Below, piece by piece: positions 20,136 through 29,756 of a stretch of 64,000 nt of DNA. How positions within the stretch are numbered: the stretch's first letter is position 1; every line of letters starts with the position of its first letter. Origin of the DNA: Lachnospiraceae bacterium (GTDB lineage Bacteria; Bacillota; Clostridia; Lachnospirales; Lachnospiraceae); NCBI GenBank assembly GCA_022647575.1, contig JALCKY010000002.1, forward strand, positions 310,001-374,000, read 5' to 3'. The notes under the pieces were generated by a model. That model made no database searches. It was not told where the DNA came from and saw nothing but the letters and a program-made list of their open reading frames with translations. The position numbers and the translations under genes were made by a program.

Positions 20136-21293
20136 TCAGCGGACGGTCAGGATTGAGCCGACAGTCGCCAGCACGGACCCGAGAATGACCAGTGCCTGGA
20201 ACGGAACCGTTCCGAATTTTCCGACGATTGGGCTGGCACCTGCCTTCTTTCTCGATTTTGCATAGGCCGCGATGATGGCAAGTCCTGTCAGCACCTGAAT
20301 GATGCCCGCAAGTCTCGTGAAGCCGACGAAGCTCTGGATTCCCAGCATGGCCAGAATCAGGCACGGCAGCGAGGCGATGAGCCAGCTGGGGCGGAGGCCG
20401 ATTCCGGTCTGCTCATTCACAATGTCACGCAGATTCAGGGTATTTGCCCACAGGGATGTGGACAGCGCCAGCAGTGAGAAAATGTACCCCACGATGCTGA
20501 CCCAGCCGCCCAGATGTGCGGAAAGGTCGACCAGCGCGCCGTTTTCCGAAATGGCCGTTCCTGCACCGAGCAGCGTCATGAAGGTAATGAGCAGAATCAG
20601 GAGCACATTGACGCCGGTGCCTGCCGCAATGGAAAGCCGTATTTTCTTCACATCGCCGTTGAGTCCCTTGACCACCTGCGGCACGGACATGACTGCCGAC
20701 AGCGAAAAGGAAACCATCCCGTAAAGCGCGAGCACATTTGCCGGCGCGATAAAGGAAGCCGGCAGCGGCGAAAGCGGCGACAGCATGGTTGCAGCGAAAA
20801 GAATTCCGACAACGCCGACCATGCCGAACACCGATATCTTCTCGCAGATGCCGACGGCTTTCATGCCGATGAAGACGACTCCTGCCGCCAGTATGTAGTA
20901 GAGGATCATGCCGGCACGCTGCGGCATTCCGAACCAGGAATAAAAGACGGCGGCCGAACCTGCGATGAAGCCGCTGACGTTCATGAGGACGGACAGTCCT
21001 ATCATGGCAAATGCAAACCAGGTCAGGTATTTTCCTGCTTTTCCCTTGAACAGTTCGTTCCGGAAGCATTTGATGAACTGGGCTCCGCCGTTGTTCAGGG
21101 AAAGCTCCGCGATCATGAGATGCATGAGCAGGTTGATGAAGTAGACGAGCGGGATGATCCACAGAAGATCCTGCCAGCGGTTCCGCGAAGCCAGGTAGGG
21201 AACCGAGAGGATTCCGGATCCGACGCCGTGCCCGATGATGATGCTTGTCGCTTCAAAAAATGAGAGTCTCGATTCGCTTTTGATTTCCGCCAT
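20136..21293 (-). CDS. Amino-acid permease (AAAP/HAAAP-like)
   Basis: Polytopic membrane protein of 385 residues with about eleven hydrophobic helices. The N-terminus (FEATSIIIGHGVGSGILSVP) matches the unwound first helix of the APC-fold amino-acid transporters, with the small-residue substrate-binding motif GHGVGSGIL. The overall pattern resembles aromatic amino-acid and related permeases, but substrate cannot be assigned. It has its own promoter with a possible operator in the spacer. Confidence 0.75.
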   Translation of the reverse strand: MAEIKSESRLSFFEATSIIIGHGVGSGILSVPYLASRNRWQDLLWIIPLVYFINLLMHLMIAELSLNNGGAQFIKCFRNELFKGKAGKYLTWFAFAMIGLSVLMNVSGFIAGSAAVFYSWFGMPQRAGMILYYILAAGVVFIGMKAVGICEKISVFGMVGVVGILFAATMLSPLSPLPASFIAPANVLALYGMVSFSLSAVMSVPQVVKGLNGDVKKIRLSIAAGTGVNVLLILLITFMTLLGAGTAISENGALVDLSAHLGGWVSIVGYIFSLLALSTSLWANTLNLRDIVNEQTGIGLRPSWLIASLPCLILAMLGIQSFVGFTRLAGIIQVLTGLAIIAAYAKSRKKAGASPIVGKFGTVPFQALVILGSVLATVGSILTVR

Positions 21294-21338
21294 TGCTGTC
21301 TCTTCCTCCGCCGGTTGCTGTTATCATGGACTGTCGTT

Positions 21339-21367
21339 ATCATAGGCTTTTTCAAGCCTAAAATCAA
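21339..21367 (-). promoter_or_regulatory. Permease promoter with palindrome in the spacer
   Basis: On the minus strand TTGATT (21362-21367) and TATGAT (21339-21344) are 17 bases apart. The spacer contains AGGCTT and AAGCCT as a perfect 6-bp inverted repeat with 4 bases between them (21344-21359), a typical position for a repressor site. The remainder of the 21294-21672 gap holds nothing else I recognise apart from the terminator at its other end. Confidence 0.55.
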
Positions 21368-21611
21368 TTCATCATCTGTCCCTCCCGGTACACCGTCTTC
21401 CGCATGCCTGAACCCGTCCGCCGCCCCGCGCAGAGGCTGTGCCGGGGACGATAGCGCCAGCCTCGTCGTCATTTCCGCACGATGCGATGGGCTGCGCAGA
21501 ACTGTCTGAAGCGGGCTCTGCACATGATTATCTTCGCGGCCTGAGCAAAAGCAGAAGGCTTTCCGACACGCTTGCTTCTGCGCATGGCTGCGGGCAGGTT
21601 TCAGACATACG

Positions 21612-21640
21612 AAAAGCGGTGCCCCCTCGGCACCGCTTTC
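21612..21640 (-). terminator. Terminator of the sugar-ABC ATPase gene
   Basis: AAAGCGGTGCC and GGCACCGCTTT form an 11-bp stem with a 7-base or shorter loop, followed on the minus strand by TTTTCG. It lies 33 bases after the ATPase stop codon. Confidence 0.8.
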
Positions 21641-21672
21641 CACTAACTATCCCCTCTGAAGCAGAAGAAGAA

Positions 21673-22785
21673 TCAGTTGACGATCTTAAGTTCCGTTTCC
21701 TTGTCAAAGAAATGCGATTTCTCCATATCAAGCGCGAACTTGACGGTATCGCCTGTCCTTGCAGTCGTACGCGGATTGACACGAGCGGTCATCTGTGTAT
21801 TGTCATAATCGAAATACAGGAAGACTTCAGCGCCCAGAAGCTCGTAAACCTTGATCGGAGCTTCGATTGTAGCGTTCGGATACTGGCTGATGTAGATTTC
21901 ATCATCATGAACATCTTCCGGACGAATGCCCAGGACGATGGTCTTGCCGTTGTAGCCGCCGTCGATGATGGCTTTTGCCTTGGTCGGCGGAACTTCGATC
22001 TTGGCGCCTGCAACATCCAGGACAACCTTGTCGCCGCTGACGTTGACAACTGCATCCATGAAGTTCATCTGCGGAGAGCCGATGAATCCTGCAACGAACA
22101 GGTTGCACGGATTGTTGTAAAGGTTCTGCGGAGTATCGATCTGCTGGACAATGCCGTCTTTCATGACAACGATTCTGGTTCCCAGCGTCATGGCTTCTGT
22201 CTGGTCATGCGTAACGTAGATGATCGTAGCGCCCAGTCTGTCATGCAGCTTGGAGATCTCGGTACGCATCTGGACACGAAGCTTTGCATCCAGGTTGGAC
22301 AGCGGTTCGTCCATGAGGAAGACCTTCGGGTTACGGACAATGGCACGTCCCATGGCAACACGCTGTCTCTGGCCGCCGGAAAGAGCCTTCGGCTTGCGGT
22401 CAAGCAGTTTATCAAGGTCAAGGATCTTGGCTGCTTCATCAACCTGTTTCTTGATCTGATCCTTCGGAACCTTGCGAAGCTTCAGTCCGAAAGCCATGTT
22501 GTCAAATACGGTCATATGCGGATACAGAGCGTAGTTCTGGAAGACCATGGCGATATCGCGGTCTTTCGGCTCGACATCGTTCATGACCTTGTTGTCAATC
22601 TTCAGGGTTCCGGAAGAGATGTCCTCAAGTCCTGCGATCATACGAAGGGTTGTGGATTTTCCGCAGCCTGACGGGCCGACGAAAATGATGAATTCCTTAT
22701 CCGCGACATCCAGGTTGAAATCCTTGACTGCCTGGAATCCATTCGGATAAACTTTGCAGATATTCTCTAATGATAAAGAAGCCAT
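21673..22785 (-). CDS. msmX: Sugar ABC transporter ATP-binding protein (UgpC/MsmX type)
   Basis: Cytoplasmic ATPase of carbohydrate importers, 370 residues. It has Walker A (FVGPSGCGKSTTLRMIAG, about residue 37), the ABC signature LSGGQRQRVAMGRAI, Walker B VFLMDEPLSNLDAKLR, and the long C-terminal OB-type regulatory domain typical of MalK/UgpC/MsmX. The start MASLSLENI has an AGGAGG site; the longer frame upstream lacks one. It stands alone between the permease and greA, as for shared ATPases that serve several permease pairs. The sugar importer at 47.8-51.0 kb has no ATPase of its own and is a likely partner. Confidence 0.93.
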   Translation of the reverse strand: MASLSLENICKVYPNGFQAVKDFNLDVADKEFIIFVGPSGCGKSTTLRMIAGLEDISSGTLKIDNKVMNDVEPKDRDIAMVFQNYALYPHMTVFDNMAFGLKLRKVPKDQIKKQVDEAAKILDLDKLLDRKPKALSGGQRQRVAMGRAIVRNPKVFLMDEPLSNLDAKLRVQMRTEISKLHDRLGATIIYVTHDQTEAMTLGTRIVVMKDGIVQQIDTPQNLYNNPCNLFVAGFIGSPQMNFMDAVVNVSGDKVVLDVAGAKIEVPPTKAKAIIDGGYNGKTIVLGIRPEDVHDDEIYISQYPNATIEAPIKVYELLGAEVFLYFDYDNTQMTARVNPRTTARTGDTVKFALDMEKSHFFDKETELKIVN

Positions 22786-22934
22786 TGCTGTTTCCTCCTG
22801 TTCCGATAACACTTTACGGTTTTTTAACTTTCTCCAGTATACAAATGGAGCCGGGGTTTTGAAATACCCCAACTCCACAAAGTTTTTCCCATTTGGTGTG
22901 CATTTTGACGAAAACGGGAAATGAACCCGCTTTC

Positions 22935-23441
22935 TCAGAACGATTTGATTTCGTCGCTGCTGTCGTCCTCCGCCGTTCCGACTTCCATGATCTGAAGGTC
23001 ATATCCGGCCTGCGGATTGACCTGTACATGGACAGTGTCCCCTGCCTTATGTCCCAGGAGCGCCTTGCCGACAGGAGAGTCGATGGAAATGAGGCCTTTC
23101 AGGGAATTCCCGCGGATCGTCGTGACGATCCGGTAGTCCGCCGTGTCCTTGTTGTCCGTAAACATGACCTTCACGGATTTATTGAGGGCAACCGTGTCCT
23201 CGCTGACCGGTTCATCTTCAATAATCGTCGCCGTCTTGATCATATTTTCCAGATAGGCGATCCGGCTGTCGTTCAGTCCTTTTTCCCTGCGTGCCGCATG
23301 ATATTCAAAATTCTCGGACAGGTCGCCCTGGGCACGGGCTTCCTTCACGGCCTGGATCAGCTTCGGACGCTGGACCAGCTTCCTGTCCTCGATCTCCTTC
23401 TGCATTTTATCAATATCGCTTTTTGTCAGTTTGTCGTACAT
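22935..23441 (-). CDS. greA: Transcription elongation factor GreA
   Basis: Rescues backtracked RNA polymerase by stimulating transcript cleavage. The protein is 168 residues with an N-terminal coiled coil and the conserved GDLSENFEYHAARREKG tip region with acidic residues, then a C-terminal FKBP-like domain (SPVGKALLGHKAGDTVHV). It is last in a likely pgi-(88-residue protein)-greA unit, with short intergenic gaps. Confidence 0.96.
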   Translation of the reverse strand: MYDKLTKSDIDKMQKEIEDRKLVQRPKLIQAVKEARAQGDLSENFEYHAARREKGLNDSRIAYLENMIKTATIIEDEPVSEDTVALNKSVKVMFTDNKDTADYRIVTTIRGNSLKGLISIDSPVGKALLGHKAGDTVHVQVNPQAGYDLQIMEVGTAEDDSSDEIKSF

Positions 23442-23445
23442 CGGC

Positions 23446-23712
23446 CTACTCCTCTATCACATGTATTTCCAGATAATCAAAATCGATTTCCTCAACAAAA
23501 TTCTCCCGGCGGAAACGCGTCTTCGCCCTCTTCTGGAATTCGGAAATATTCGCGTTCAGCCAGATAGGCTCTGCCAGATTGAAATCCCGGCAGAGCTTTG
23601 TCAGAGAATGCATCACCTTATGCGTGCGCGTATCGTCCGTTTCATCCTCGACGACTTCGTCCCGCATAAGGTGGTTGTCTGTAAAGATTTTTCCCCAGAG
23701 CCGGAACATCAA
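23446..23712 (-). CDS. Conserved hypothetical protein, 88 residues
   Basis: Small acidic protein of unknown function. The C-terminal [17 protein letters not shown] and the central [12 protein letters not shown] segments look like those of a conserved family I recall from Clostridia. No membrane segment, Cys cluster or catalytic motif is apparent. It overlaps the pgi stop by 4 bases and ends 4 bases before greA starts, so it is translated from the same transcript. Confidence 0.75.
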   Translation of the reverse strand: MMFRLWGKIFTDNHLMRDEVVEDETDDTRTHKVMHSLTKLCRDFNLAEPIWLNANISEFQKRAKTRFRRENFVEEIDFDYLEIHVIEE

Positions 23713-25055
23713 AGCCTCTTCAAAAGCGCCTTGTGTTCTTTTTCAAAGCCCGGCTTTCCCAGAAGAGCAAACATATTGTGCTTGTAGCTTTCCACGCCCG
23801 GCTGATTGAACGGATTGACGCCCAGCATGTATCCGGAAACGCCGCACTCGAATTCAAAGAAATAGAACAACTGGCCGAGATAGTATTCATTTTCCTGCGG
23901 AATGTCGATACGCAGGTTCGGAACATTGCCGTCGGTATGCGCCAGGATCGTGCCGTTCATGGCACATTTGTTGACGTAGTCGACGCCCTTCCCTGCCAGG
24001 TAGTTCAGGCCGTCCAGGTCTTTTTCTTCCTTGCCGACCTTGATTTCCTTCTGCGGCTTCAGAACATTGAGCACGGTTTCGAACATGATCCTGGAACCGT
24101 CCTGGATGAACTGTCCCATCGAATGCAGATCCGTCGTCAGGTCGACCGATGCCGGGAAGATTCCCTTCTGGTCCTTGCCTTCGGACTCGCCCTGCAGCTG
24201 CTTCCACCATTCGGAAACGTAATGAAGAGCCGGTTCATAGTTCGCGAGGATTTCCGTGCTCTTGCCTTTCCTCAGTAAAATGTTACGGATCGCGGCATAT
24301 TTCAGGGCATCATTTTTCTCATACGGCGTATTCAGGGCCAGCTTCCTCATCGAAGCCGCGCCTTCCATCAGCTTTTTGATGTCTGCACCGGAGACGGCGA
24401 TCGGCAGAAGTCCTACAGCCGTCAGGACGGAATAGCGTCCGCCGATATCATCCGGCACGACGAATTCTTCATATTTTTCCGCATCGGCCTCTGTCTTCAG
24501 GGCACCGCGCTTCTTGTCCGTCGTTGCATAAATCCTCTTTGCCGCTTCTGCCGCACCGTATTTTTTGATCAGCTTTTCCTTGAAGACGCGGAAGGCAACC
24601 GACGGCTCTGTCGTCGTTCCCGATTTGGAAATGATGTTGATGGAAAAATCACGGTCACCGACAAGCTCAACCAGTTCGGAAAGATAGGTCGAGCTTAAGC
24701 TGTTGCCGCAGTAATAGATTTCCGGAGTCTTGCGGACCGCAGCAGGCTTGTTGTTGTAGAAGACGCCCTTGATGAAATCAACGGCCGCGCGGGCACCCAG
24801 ATAGGAGCCGCCGATGCCGATGACCAGGAAGACTTCGGAATCCGAGCAGATTTTCTTTGCCGCTTTTTCGATGCGTGCAAATTCCTTCTTGTCATATTTA
24901 ACCGGAAGGTCGATCCATCCGAGGAAATCATTTCCCTGGCCGGTCTTCTTGACCAGCGTATCGCGGGCTGTTTTAACAATTGCCTCCATGGACTGAACTT
25001 CATGATCGCTGACGAATTTTGATGCCCTGCTGTAATCAAAACTTACATTTTCCAT
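23709..25055 (-). CDS. pgi: Glucose-6-phosphate isomerase
   Basis: Interconverts glucose 6-phosphate and fructose 6-phosphate in the cytoplasm. The 448-residue length is that of the Bacillota form. Motifs include [19 protein letters not shown] and the phosphate-binding [17 protein letters not shown], with the catalytic [15 protein letters not shown] region and a C-terminal lysine-containing [16 protein letters not shown] segment. Likely first gene of a pgi-hypothetical-greA unit. Confidence 0.97.
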   Translation of the reverse strand: MENVSFDYSRASKFVSDHEVQSMEAIVKTARDTLVKKTGQGNDFLGWIDLPVKYDKKEFARIEKAAKKICSDSEVFLVIGIGGSYLGARAAVDFIKGVFYNNKPAAVRKTPEIYYCGNSLSSTYLSELVELVGDRDFSINIISKSGTTTEPSVAFRVFKEKLIKKYGAAEAAKRIYATTDKKRGALKTEADAEKYEEFVVPDDIGGRYSVLTAVGLLPIAVSGADIKKLMEGAASMRKLALNTPYEKNDALKYAAIRNILLRKGKSTEILANYEPALHYVSEWWKQLQGESEGKDQKGIFPASVDLTTDLHSMGQFIQDGSRIMFETVLNVLKPQKEIKVGKEEKDLDGLNYLAGKGVDYVNKCAMNGTILAHTDGNVPNLRIDIPQENEYYLGQLFYFFEFECGVSGYMLGVNPFNQPGVESYKHNMFALLGKPGFEKEHKALLKRL

Positions 25056-25082
25056 TTTGTTCCTCCTTATGTGATGCTGTTT

Positions 25083-26327
25083 TTACTCGTTCCAGCTTGC
25101 AATGTACTTTTTCTGCTCCGGCGTCAGATGATCGATTTTCACGCCGAGGAATTTCAGCTTGCGCTCTGCCACTTCCTGATCGATGTACTCCGGTATGGTA
25201 TTGAGCATCGCAAGTCCTTCGCGGCCGTGCTTGGCCAGATACTGTGCCGCAAGAGCCTGGATGGAAAAACTCATGTCCATGATTTCCGCCGGATGTCCGT
25301 CGCCGGCCGCCAGATTCACGAGCCTGCCTTCCGCCAGCACGTTGATGCACTGGTCCTTTTTCAGATAATATCCCATGATGTTGTCACGGCGAAGCACTTT
25401 TTTCTTCGCGATCTTCGCAAGGCCCTTCACATCCGCTTCGACATCGAAATGACCCGCGTTGCAGACGATTGCCCCGTTTTTCATCGTCTTCATATGCTCA
25501 GTCGTGATGACGTCCCTGCAGCCTGTTACGGTAATGAAGAAGTCCCCGATTCTGGCTGCTTCTTTCATCGGAAGCACTTCGAAGCCGTCCATGACCGCTT
25601 CCGTTGCCTTGATCGGATTGATTTCCGTGACATAGACGCGGGCTCCGAGTCCCTTGGCGCGCATCGCGACTCCCTTGCCGCACCAGCCGTATCCGGCAAC
25701 AACGACTTTCTTTCCGGCAACGATCAGGTTCGTTGTCCGGTTGATGCCGTTCCAGACGGACTGTCCCGTGCCGTAGCGGTTGTCGAACAGGAACTTGCAC
25801 TGAGCATTGTTGACCATCATCATCGGGAAAAGAAGTTTTCCGTCTGCATCCATGGCTTTCAGTCTCTGGATTCCCGTCGTGGTCTCTTCGCATCCGCCGA
25901 TTACATTCGGGATAAGCTTCTGATATTTCCGGTGCATCATATTGACGAGGTCTCCGCCGTCATCAATGATGATGTTCGGTCCGACTTCCAGGCAGCGGCT
26001 CAGATGCCGGTCATATTCCTTCGGCGTCGATCCGTGCCAGGCAAAGACATTGACGCCTCTTGAGGCCAGTCCTGCCGCGACATCATCCTGCGTCGACAGC
26101 GGATTGCTGCCGGTCGCATAGACATCGGCGCCCGCATCTTTAAAGACGCAGGCAAGGCGCGCCGTCTTGGCTTCCATGTGAATGGACATCGCGATCTTCA
26201 GGCCTTTGAAAGGCTTGGATTTGATAAAGTCCTGATCGATGCTGCCCAGAACCGGCATGTTGTCGATGACCCAGTCGATTTTTCGTCTGCCCGAAGGGGC
26301 GAGTTTCTCATCTCTGATTTCTGACAT
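25083..26327 (-). CDS. ahcY: Adenosylhomocysteinase
   Basis: NAD-dependent hydrolysis of S-adenosylhomocysteine to adenosine and homocysteine, removing the inhibitory product of methyltransferases. At 414 residues it is the shorter bacterial/archaeal form. NAD-binding GYGWCGKGVAMRAKGLGARV is near residue 200; ATGSNPLSTQDDVAAGL and the N-terminal GLKIAMSIHMEAKTA substrate-site segments are present. It follows the SAH/MTA deaminase gene in the same orientation after about 80 bases, which makes two alternative SAH-consuming enzymes next to each other. Confidence 0.96.
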   Translation of the reverse strand: MSEIRDEKLAPSGRRKIDWVIDNMPVLGSIDQDFIKSKPFKGLKIAMSIHMEAKTARLACVFKDAGADVYATGSNPLSTQDDVAAGLASRGVNVFAWHGSTPKEYDRHLSRCLEVGPNIIIDDGGDLVNMMHRKYQKLIPNVIGGCEETTTGIQRLKAMDADGKLLFPMMMVNNAQCKFLFDNRYGTGQSVWNGINRTTNLIVAGKKVVVAGYGWCGKGVAMRAKGLGARVYVTEINPIKATEAVMDGFEVLPMKEAARIGDFFITVTGCRDVITTEHMKTMKNGAIVCNAGHFDVEADVKGLAKIAKKKVLRRDNIMGYYLKKDQCINVLAEGRLVNLAAGDGHPAEIMDMSFSIQALAAQYLAKHGREGLAMLNTIPEYIDQEVAERKLKFLGVKIDHLTPEQKKYIASWNE

Positions 26328-26410
26328 TCATTAGACTCCTTTGTTTTGATAGCTTTCTGCTTGTAGTAAATCATGCACCGGGGCGGATGTCAAATCCGAT
26401 ATCCGTTCCG

Positions 26411-27691
26411 TCATCCGAATGTATCGATCACTTTCTGAATCTCATAGCTCATCCGCTCCTCGTCAATCGTCGTCAGGCTGCGGTCCTTCATCACGACCTT
26501 GCCTCCGATGAGGACGTCCGTCACTTCGCAGCCGGTGCTGGAATAGACAAGCGCTGACGGGAAATGATGATGCGGCTGGAAGTTCGGCGCGTTCTCATCC
26601 AGAAGGATCAGGTCCGCCGTGCGTCCCTTCTCGATTTTCCCGAGCTTTGACTCCAGTCCTGCTGCCCGGCAGCCGTTTTCAATCGCAATCTTCAGCGTCT
26701 CGTCCGCGGTAAGCACCAGGCTGTCTTTTGCGGCACCCTTCTGGCTCAAAGAGAGCAGCCTCATTTCCTGGAACATGTTCAGGGAATTATTGCTCGATGC
26801 CCCGTCGGTTCCCAGGCAGACGTTGATGCCTTCTTTCATCATGCGCGCCGCTGGCGGGAACCCGTTCGCAAGCTTCATGTTGCTGGCCGGATTCAGGGCG
26901 ACAGAAACGTTCGGATTCTTCAGAAGCTCAAAGTCTCCGTCATCCAGATAGACGCAGTGGGCGAGGATGACCGGCACGTCGAAGAAATGAAGACTGTTCA
27001 GGTAAGCCGTCGGCGTCATCCCGTGCTCTTTCAGGCAGGTGTCGTATTCATACTGCGTTTCACTGCAGTGGATGTTCAGGCTGAGGCCCTTTTCTTTGGC
27101 AAGACCCGCAACGTATTCCAGATAATCCTGTCCGCAGGTATAGATGGCATGCGGTCCCAGGGCGAAAGTCACATTTGCGGCAGGTTCATTTCTGCCGTAC
27201 TCCATTTCATCGAAGGCTTCCTTCAGGCGTCGGATTCCGCCCTCGTCGTTCCGGTCCTTCCCGACCAGTCCGCGGGTAATGACCGCGCGCATGCCGGTGT
27301 CGGCACAGGCCTTGACGGCCATTTTCGGGAACATCTGCATGTCGATGAAACAGGTCGTGCCGGTCCGGATCATTTCGGCAATGGAAAGAATATTTCCCCA
27401 GTAGGCCTGCTCCGCCGTCAGTTTGTCTTCAAGCGGCGTGATCCTCCTGAACAGCCATTCGTCGAAGGGAAGGTCATCCGCATAGTTCCGGAAGACCGAC
27501 ATATACGCATGCGTATGGCAGTTGATCAGCCCCGGCATCAGGAGACGGCCGGTGCCGTCGATGGTCAGGTCAGCCGTGAAATTCTCCGGCATCTGATCGA
27601 TTCCCATGATGCGCGTGCCTTCGATATAGACATCGCGCCGGACAGAATTTTCTTCATTTAACAGATGGACATTTTTAATCCGTGTTCCCAT
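26411..27691 (-). CDS. mtaD: SAH / methylthioadenosine deaminase (amidohydrolase)
   Basis: Amidohydrolase-superfamily deaminase of 426 residues. Metal ligands are seen in NCHTHAYMSVFRNYADDLPF (HxH), in LNIHCSETQYEYD, in VILAHCVYLDD and in LGTDGASSNNSLNMFQEMR. The LPFDEWLF and HETQ-type segments fit the MtaD/SAH deaminase group that converts S-adenosylhomocysteine or methylthioadenosine to the inosyl forms. The adjacent ahcY supports this role. Guanine or other adenine-nucleoside deaminase activity is possible. Confidence 0.9.
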   Translation of the reverse strand: MGTRIKNVHLLNEENSVRRDVYIEGTRIMGIDQMPENFTADLTIDGTGRLLMPGLINCHTHAYMSVFRNYADDLPFDEWLFRRITPLEDKLTAEQAYWGNILSIAEMIRTGTTCFIDMQMFPKMAVKACADTGMRAVITRGLVGKDRNDEGGIRRLKEAFDEMEYGRNEPAANVTFALGPHAIYTCGQDYLEYVAGLAKEKGLSLNIHCSETQYEYDTCLKEHGMTPTAYLNSLHFFDVPVILAHCVYLDDGDFELLKNPNVSVALNPASNMKLANGFPPAARMMKEGINVCLGTDGASSNNSLNMFQEMRLLSLSQKGAAKDSLVLTADETLKIAIENGCRAAGLESKLGKIEKGRTADLILLDENAPNFQPHHHFPSALVYSSTGCEVTDVLIGGKVVMKDRSLTTIDEERMSYEIQKVIDTFG

Positions 27692-27785
27692 AAAGGCTCC
27701 TTTGTCAAAGATTGCGTTTCTCCGGACAGAATGCTATAATTCCTTCACCGCGTCCGGAAAGGTCCGCGGCAGGAGGCTGTTTCTT

Positions 27786-28028
27786 ATGATGTATAAAACC
27801 AAGGGCACCTGCTCCCAGCTGATTAATTTCGATATCACAGACGGAAAGGTGCACAATGTAAAATTTATCGGCGGCTGCAGCGGCAACCTGCAGGGCATCG
27901 GCCGGCTGGTGGAAGGCATGGAAGTCAGCGAATGCATTGAAAAGCTCAAGGGCATCCGCTGCGGCTTCAAAAGCACATCCTGTCCCGATCAGCTGGCAAA
28001 AGCGCTCGAAGAAGCTTCAGCGAAATAA
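27786..28028 (+). CDS. TSCPD-domain protein
   Basis: Small protein of 80 residues of the TIGR03905-type TSCPD family, related to the C-terminal zinc-binding region of class II ribonucleotide reductases. It has GTCSQLINFDITDGKV at the start, a GGCSGNLQGIG glycine/cysteine segment and the diagnostic TSCPDQLAKAL end. The ATG at 27786 is chosen over an upstream frame because AGGAGG lies 9 bases before it. Function is unknown; metal binding is likely. It is divergent from mtaD and converges on the beta-CASP gene with no gap. Confidence 0.88.
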   Translation: MMYKTKGTCSQLINFDITDGKVHNVKFIGGCSGNLQGIGRLVEGMEVSECIEKLKGIRCGFKSTSCPDQLAKALEEASAK

Positions 28029-29672
28029 TCACGCATCCCATTTATTATTGAGAGCATCTATCTGATCTGCAAATTTCGCGAGATCCTTGTTCGCATGGCC
28101 TTCGCTGCGCCTGATGATGGCAAGCAGACGGTTGCCGGCTGCGATCAGACGGCCGTAAACGTTCTGCGCACGTCCGGCGGATGATGTTTCTCCGGCTGTG
28201 CCTGCAGCTGTCCCGGCAAATGCTTCCGCCCTGTGCTCAATCGGGATTCCCTTGGCTTCGGTGATGCAGACGTTCTGCGTCAGGTCATAGACGGTTCCCG
28301 AATAGGGCGCCATGGTATCCCATCCGTATTTTTCCTTCAGCAGATCGGCAAACGGCTGGACAACCGCATCGTCACCGTGGACGATAAAGACTTTCTTCGG
28401 CGGCTTCGTGAAACCGCCGGCCCAGTCGAGCAGTCCCGTCTGGTCCGCATGTCCGGATACGCCGGGCAGGTTGCAGATTTCGGCGGCAACCGTAATCTGT
28501 TCTCCGAACAGGGTCACGTCCTTCTTTCCTTCCAGAAGTGCCCGTCCCAGCGTTCCTTCCGCCTGATATCCGACGAAGAGGACCGTCGATTCTTTTCTCC
28601 AGAGATTATGCTTCAGATGATGCTTGATCCGGCCGGCTTCGCACATGCCGGACGCCGAAAGAATGACCTTCGGCTGCATATCCATATTGATCATTTTCGA
28701 TTCATCGGCCGACACCGCCAGCTTCAGTCCCGGAAAAGCGATCGGGTTGATTCCTTTTCTGACCAGATCCTCCGCCTCTTCGTCAAAGCAGTCGGCATTG
28801 TGCTCGCTGTAAATGGTCGTCGCCTTGTTGGCCAGCGGGCTGTCGACGTAGACCTCGAAGCCGTCATGCCCGTGAATCAGGTTCTGTTCCTTGATCTGAC
28901 GGATGAAATACAGCATTTCCTGCGTGCGCCCGACGGCGAAGGACGGCACCACAAGATTTCCGCCGCGGTCGAAGGTGCGCTGCATGATTTTCGAAAGCTC
29001 AGTCACATAATCGACGCGTGCCTCATGGTTGCGGTCGCCGTAAGTCGATTCAATCAGAAGATAGTCCGCATCGGATACCCGGGCAGGATCCCTGATCAGC
29101 GGCTGGGCGGTATTTCCGATATCGCCTGAGAAAACGATTTTCGTTTCCTTTCCGTCTTCATTTACCCAGACTTCAATGGCCGCAGAGCCGAGCAGATGGC
29201 CGACATCCGTGAAGCGGATCTTAATGCCGTCGCAGACGTCAACTATGGTATCGTAATCGTATTCCCGGAAAAGACGGCAGGCAGCTTCGGCATCCGGCAC
29301 CGTATAGGACGGCACGAATTCCGGCTGGCCTCTCCTCTTGCCTTTCCTGTTCCGCCATTCTGCTTCGAATTCCTGGATATGCGCAGAGTCAAGAAGCATG
29401 ATGCTGCACAGGTCTGCAGTCGCGTGGGTCGACAGGATCGGACCCTTGAAGCCGTTCTTGACAAGGACCGGCAGGTTTCCCGTGTGGTCGATATGGGCAT
29501 GCGTTACAAACACGTAGTCGAGTTCACCCGGGCTGACAGGAATCGGAACATTGACGAAATCGTCTCTTCCCTGCTCCATTCCGCAGTCGACAAGAATCTT
29601 TTTCCCCGCCGCCTCCAGGTAATGACAGCTCCCTGTAACCTCATGGTCCGCTCCGACAAATGTCAGTTTCAT
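28029..29672 (-). CDS. MBL-fold beta-CASP nuclease
   Basis: Metallo-beta-lactamase-fold RNA nuclease of 547 residues. The zinc motif is VTHAHIDHTGNLPVL, with further ligands in DVGHLLGSAAIEVW and in FSGDIG; the beta-CASP domain follows with SPLANKATTIY, the SASGMCEAGRIKHHL stretch and the C-terminal SGHADQTGLLDW. The protein resembles YSH1/CPSF73-like enzymes of bacteria rather than RNase J. The last 70 residues are extra and Ala-rich. The start is at the ATG after GAGGAGGA. It is divergent from murG. Confidence 0.9.
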   Translation of the reverse strand: MKLTFVGADHEVTGSCHYLEAAGKKILVDCGMEQGRDDFVNVPIPVSPGELDYVFVTHAHIDHTGNLPVLVKNGFKGPILSTHATADLCSIMLLDSAHIQEFEAEWRNRKGKRRGQPEFVPSYTVPDAEAACRLFREYDYDTIVDVCDGIKIRFTDVGHLLGSAAIEVWVNEDGKETKIVFSGDIGNTAQPLIRDPARVSDADYLLIESTYGDRNHEARVDYVTELSKIMQRTFDRGGNLVVPSFAVGRTQEMLYFIRQIKEQNLIHGHDGFEVYVDSPLANKATTIYSEHNADCFDEEAEDLVRKGINPIAFPGLKLAVSADESKMINMDMQPKVILSASGMCEAGRIKHHLKHNLWRKESTVLFVGYQAEGTLGRALLEGKKDVTLFGEQITVAAEICNLPGVSGHADQTGLLDWAGGFTKPPKKVFIVHGDDAVVQPFADLLKEKYGWDTMAPYSGTVYDLTQNVCITEAKGIPIEHRAEAFAGTAAGTAGETSSAGRAQNVYGRLIAAGNRLLAIIRRSEGHANKDLAKFADQIDALNNKWDA

Positions 29673-29756
29673 GTTCTGTCCTCCTCGCACGGTTTGCAAA
29701 TCAATTGCATTTATTATATCATAACGGCAGAGAATTGACCAAAAGAGGGTATGCAA

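Noticed and set aside
21439..22671. 410-codon plus-strand frame opposite the sugar ATPase
   Set aside because: Complement of a clear ABC ATPase; starts in the intergenic gap without a ribosome site.
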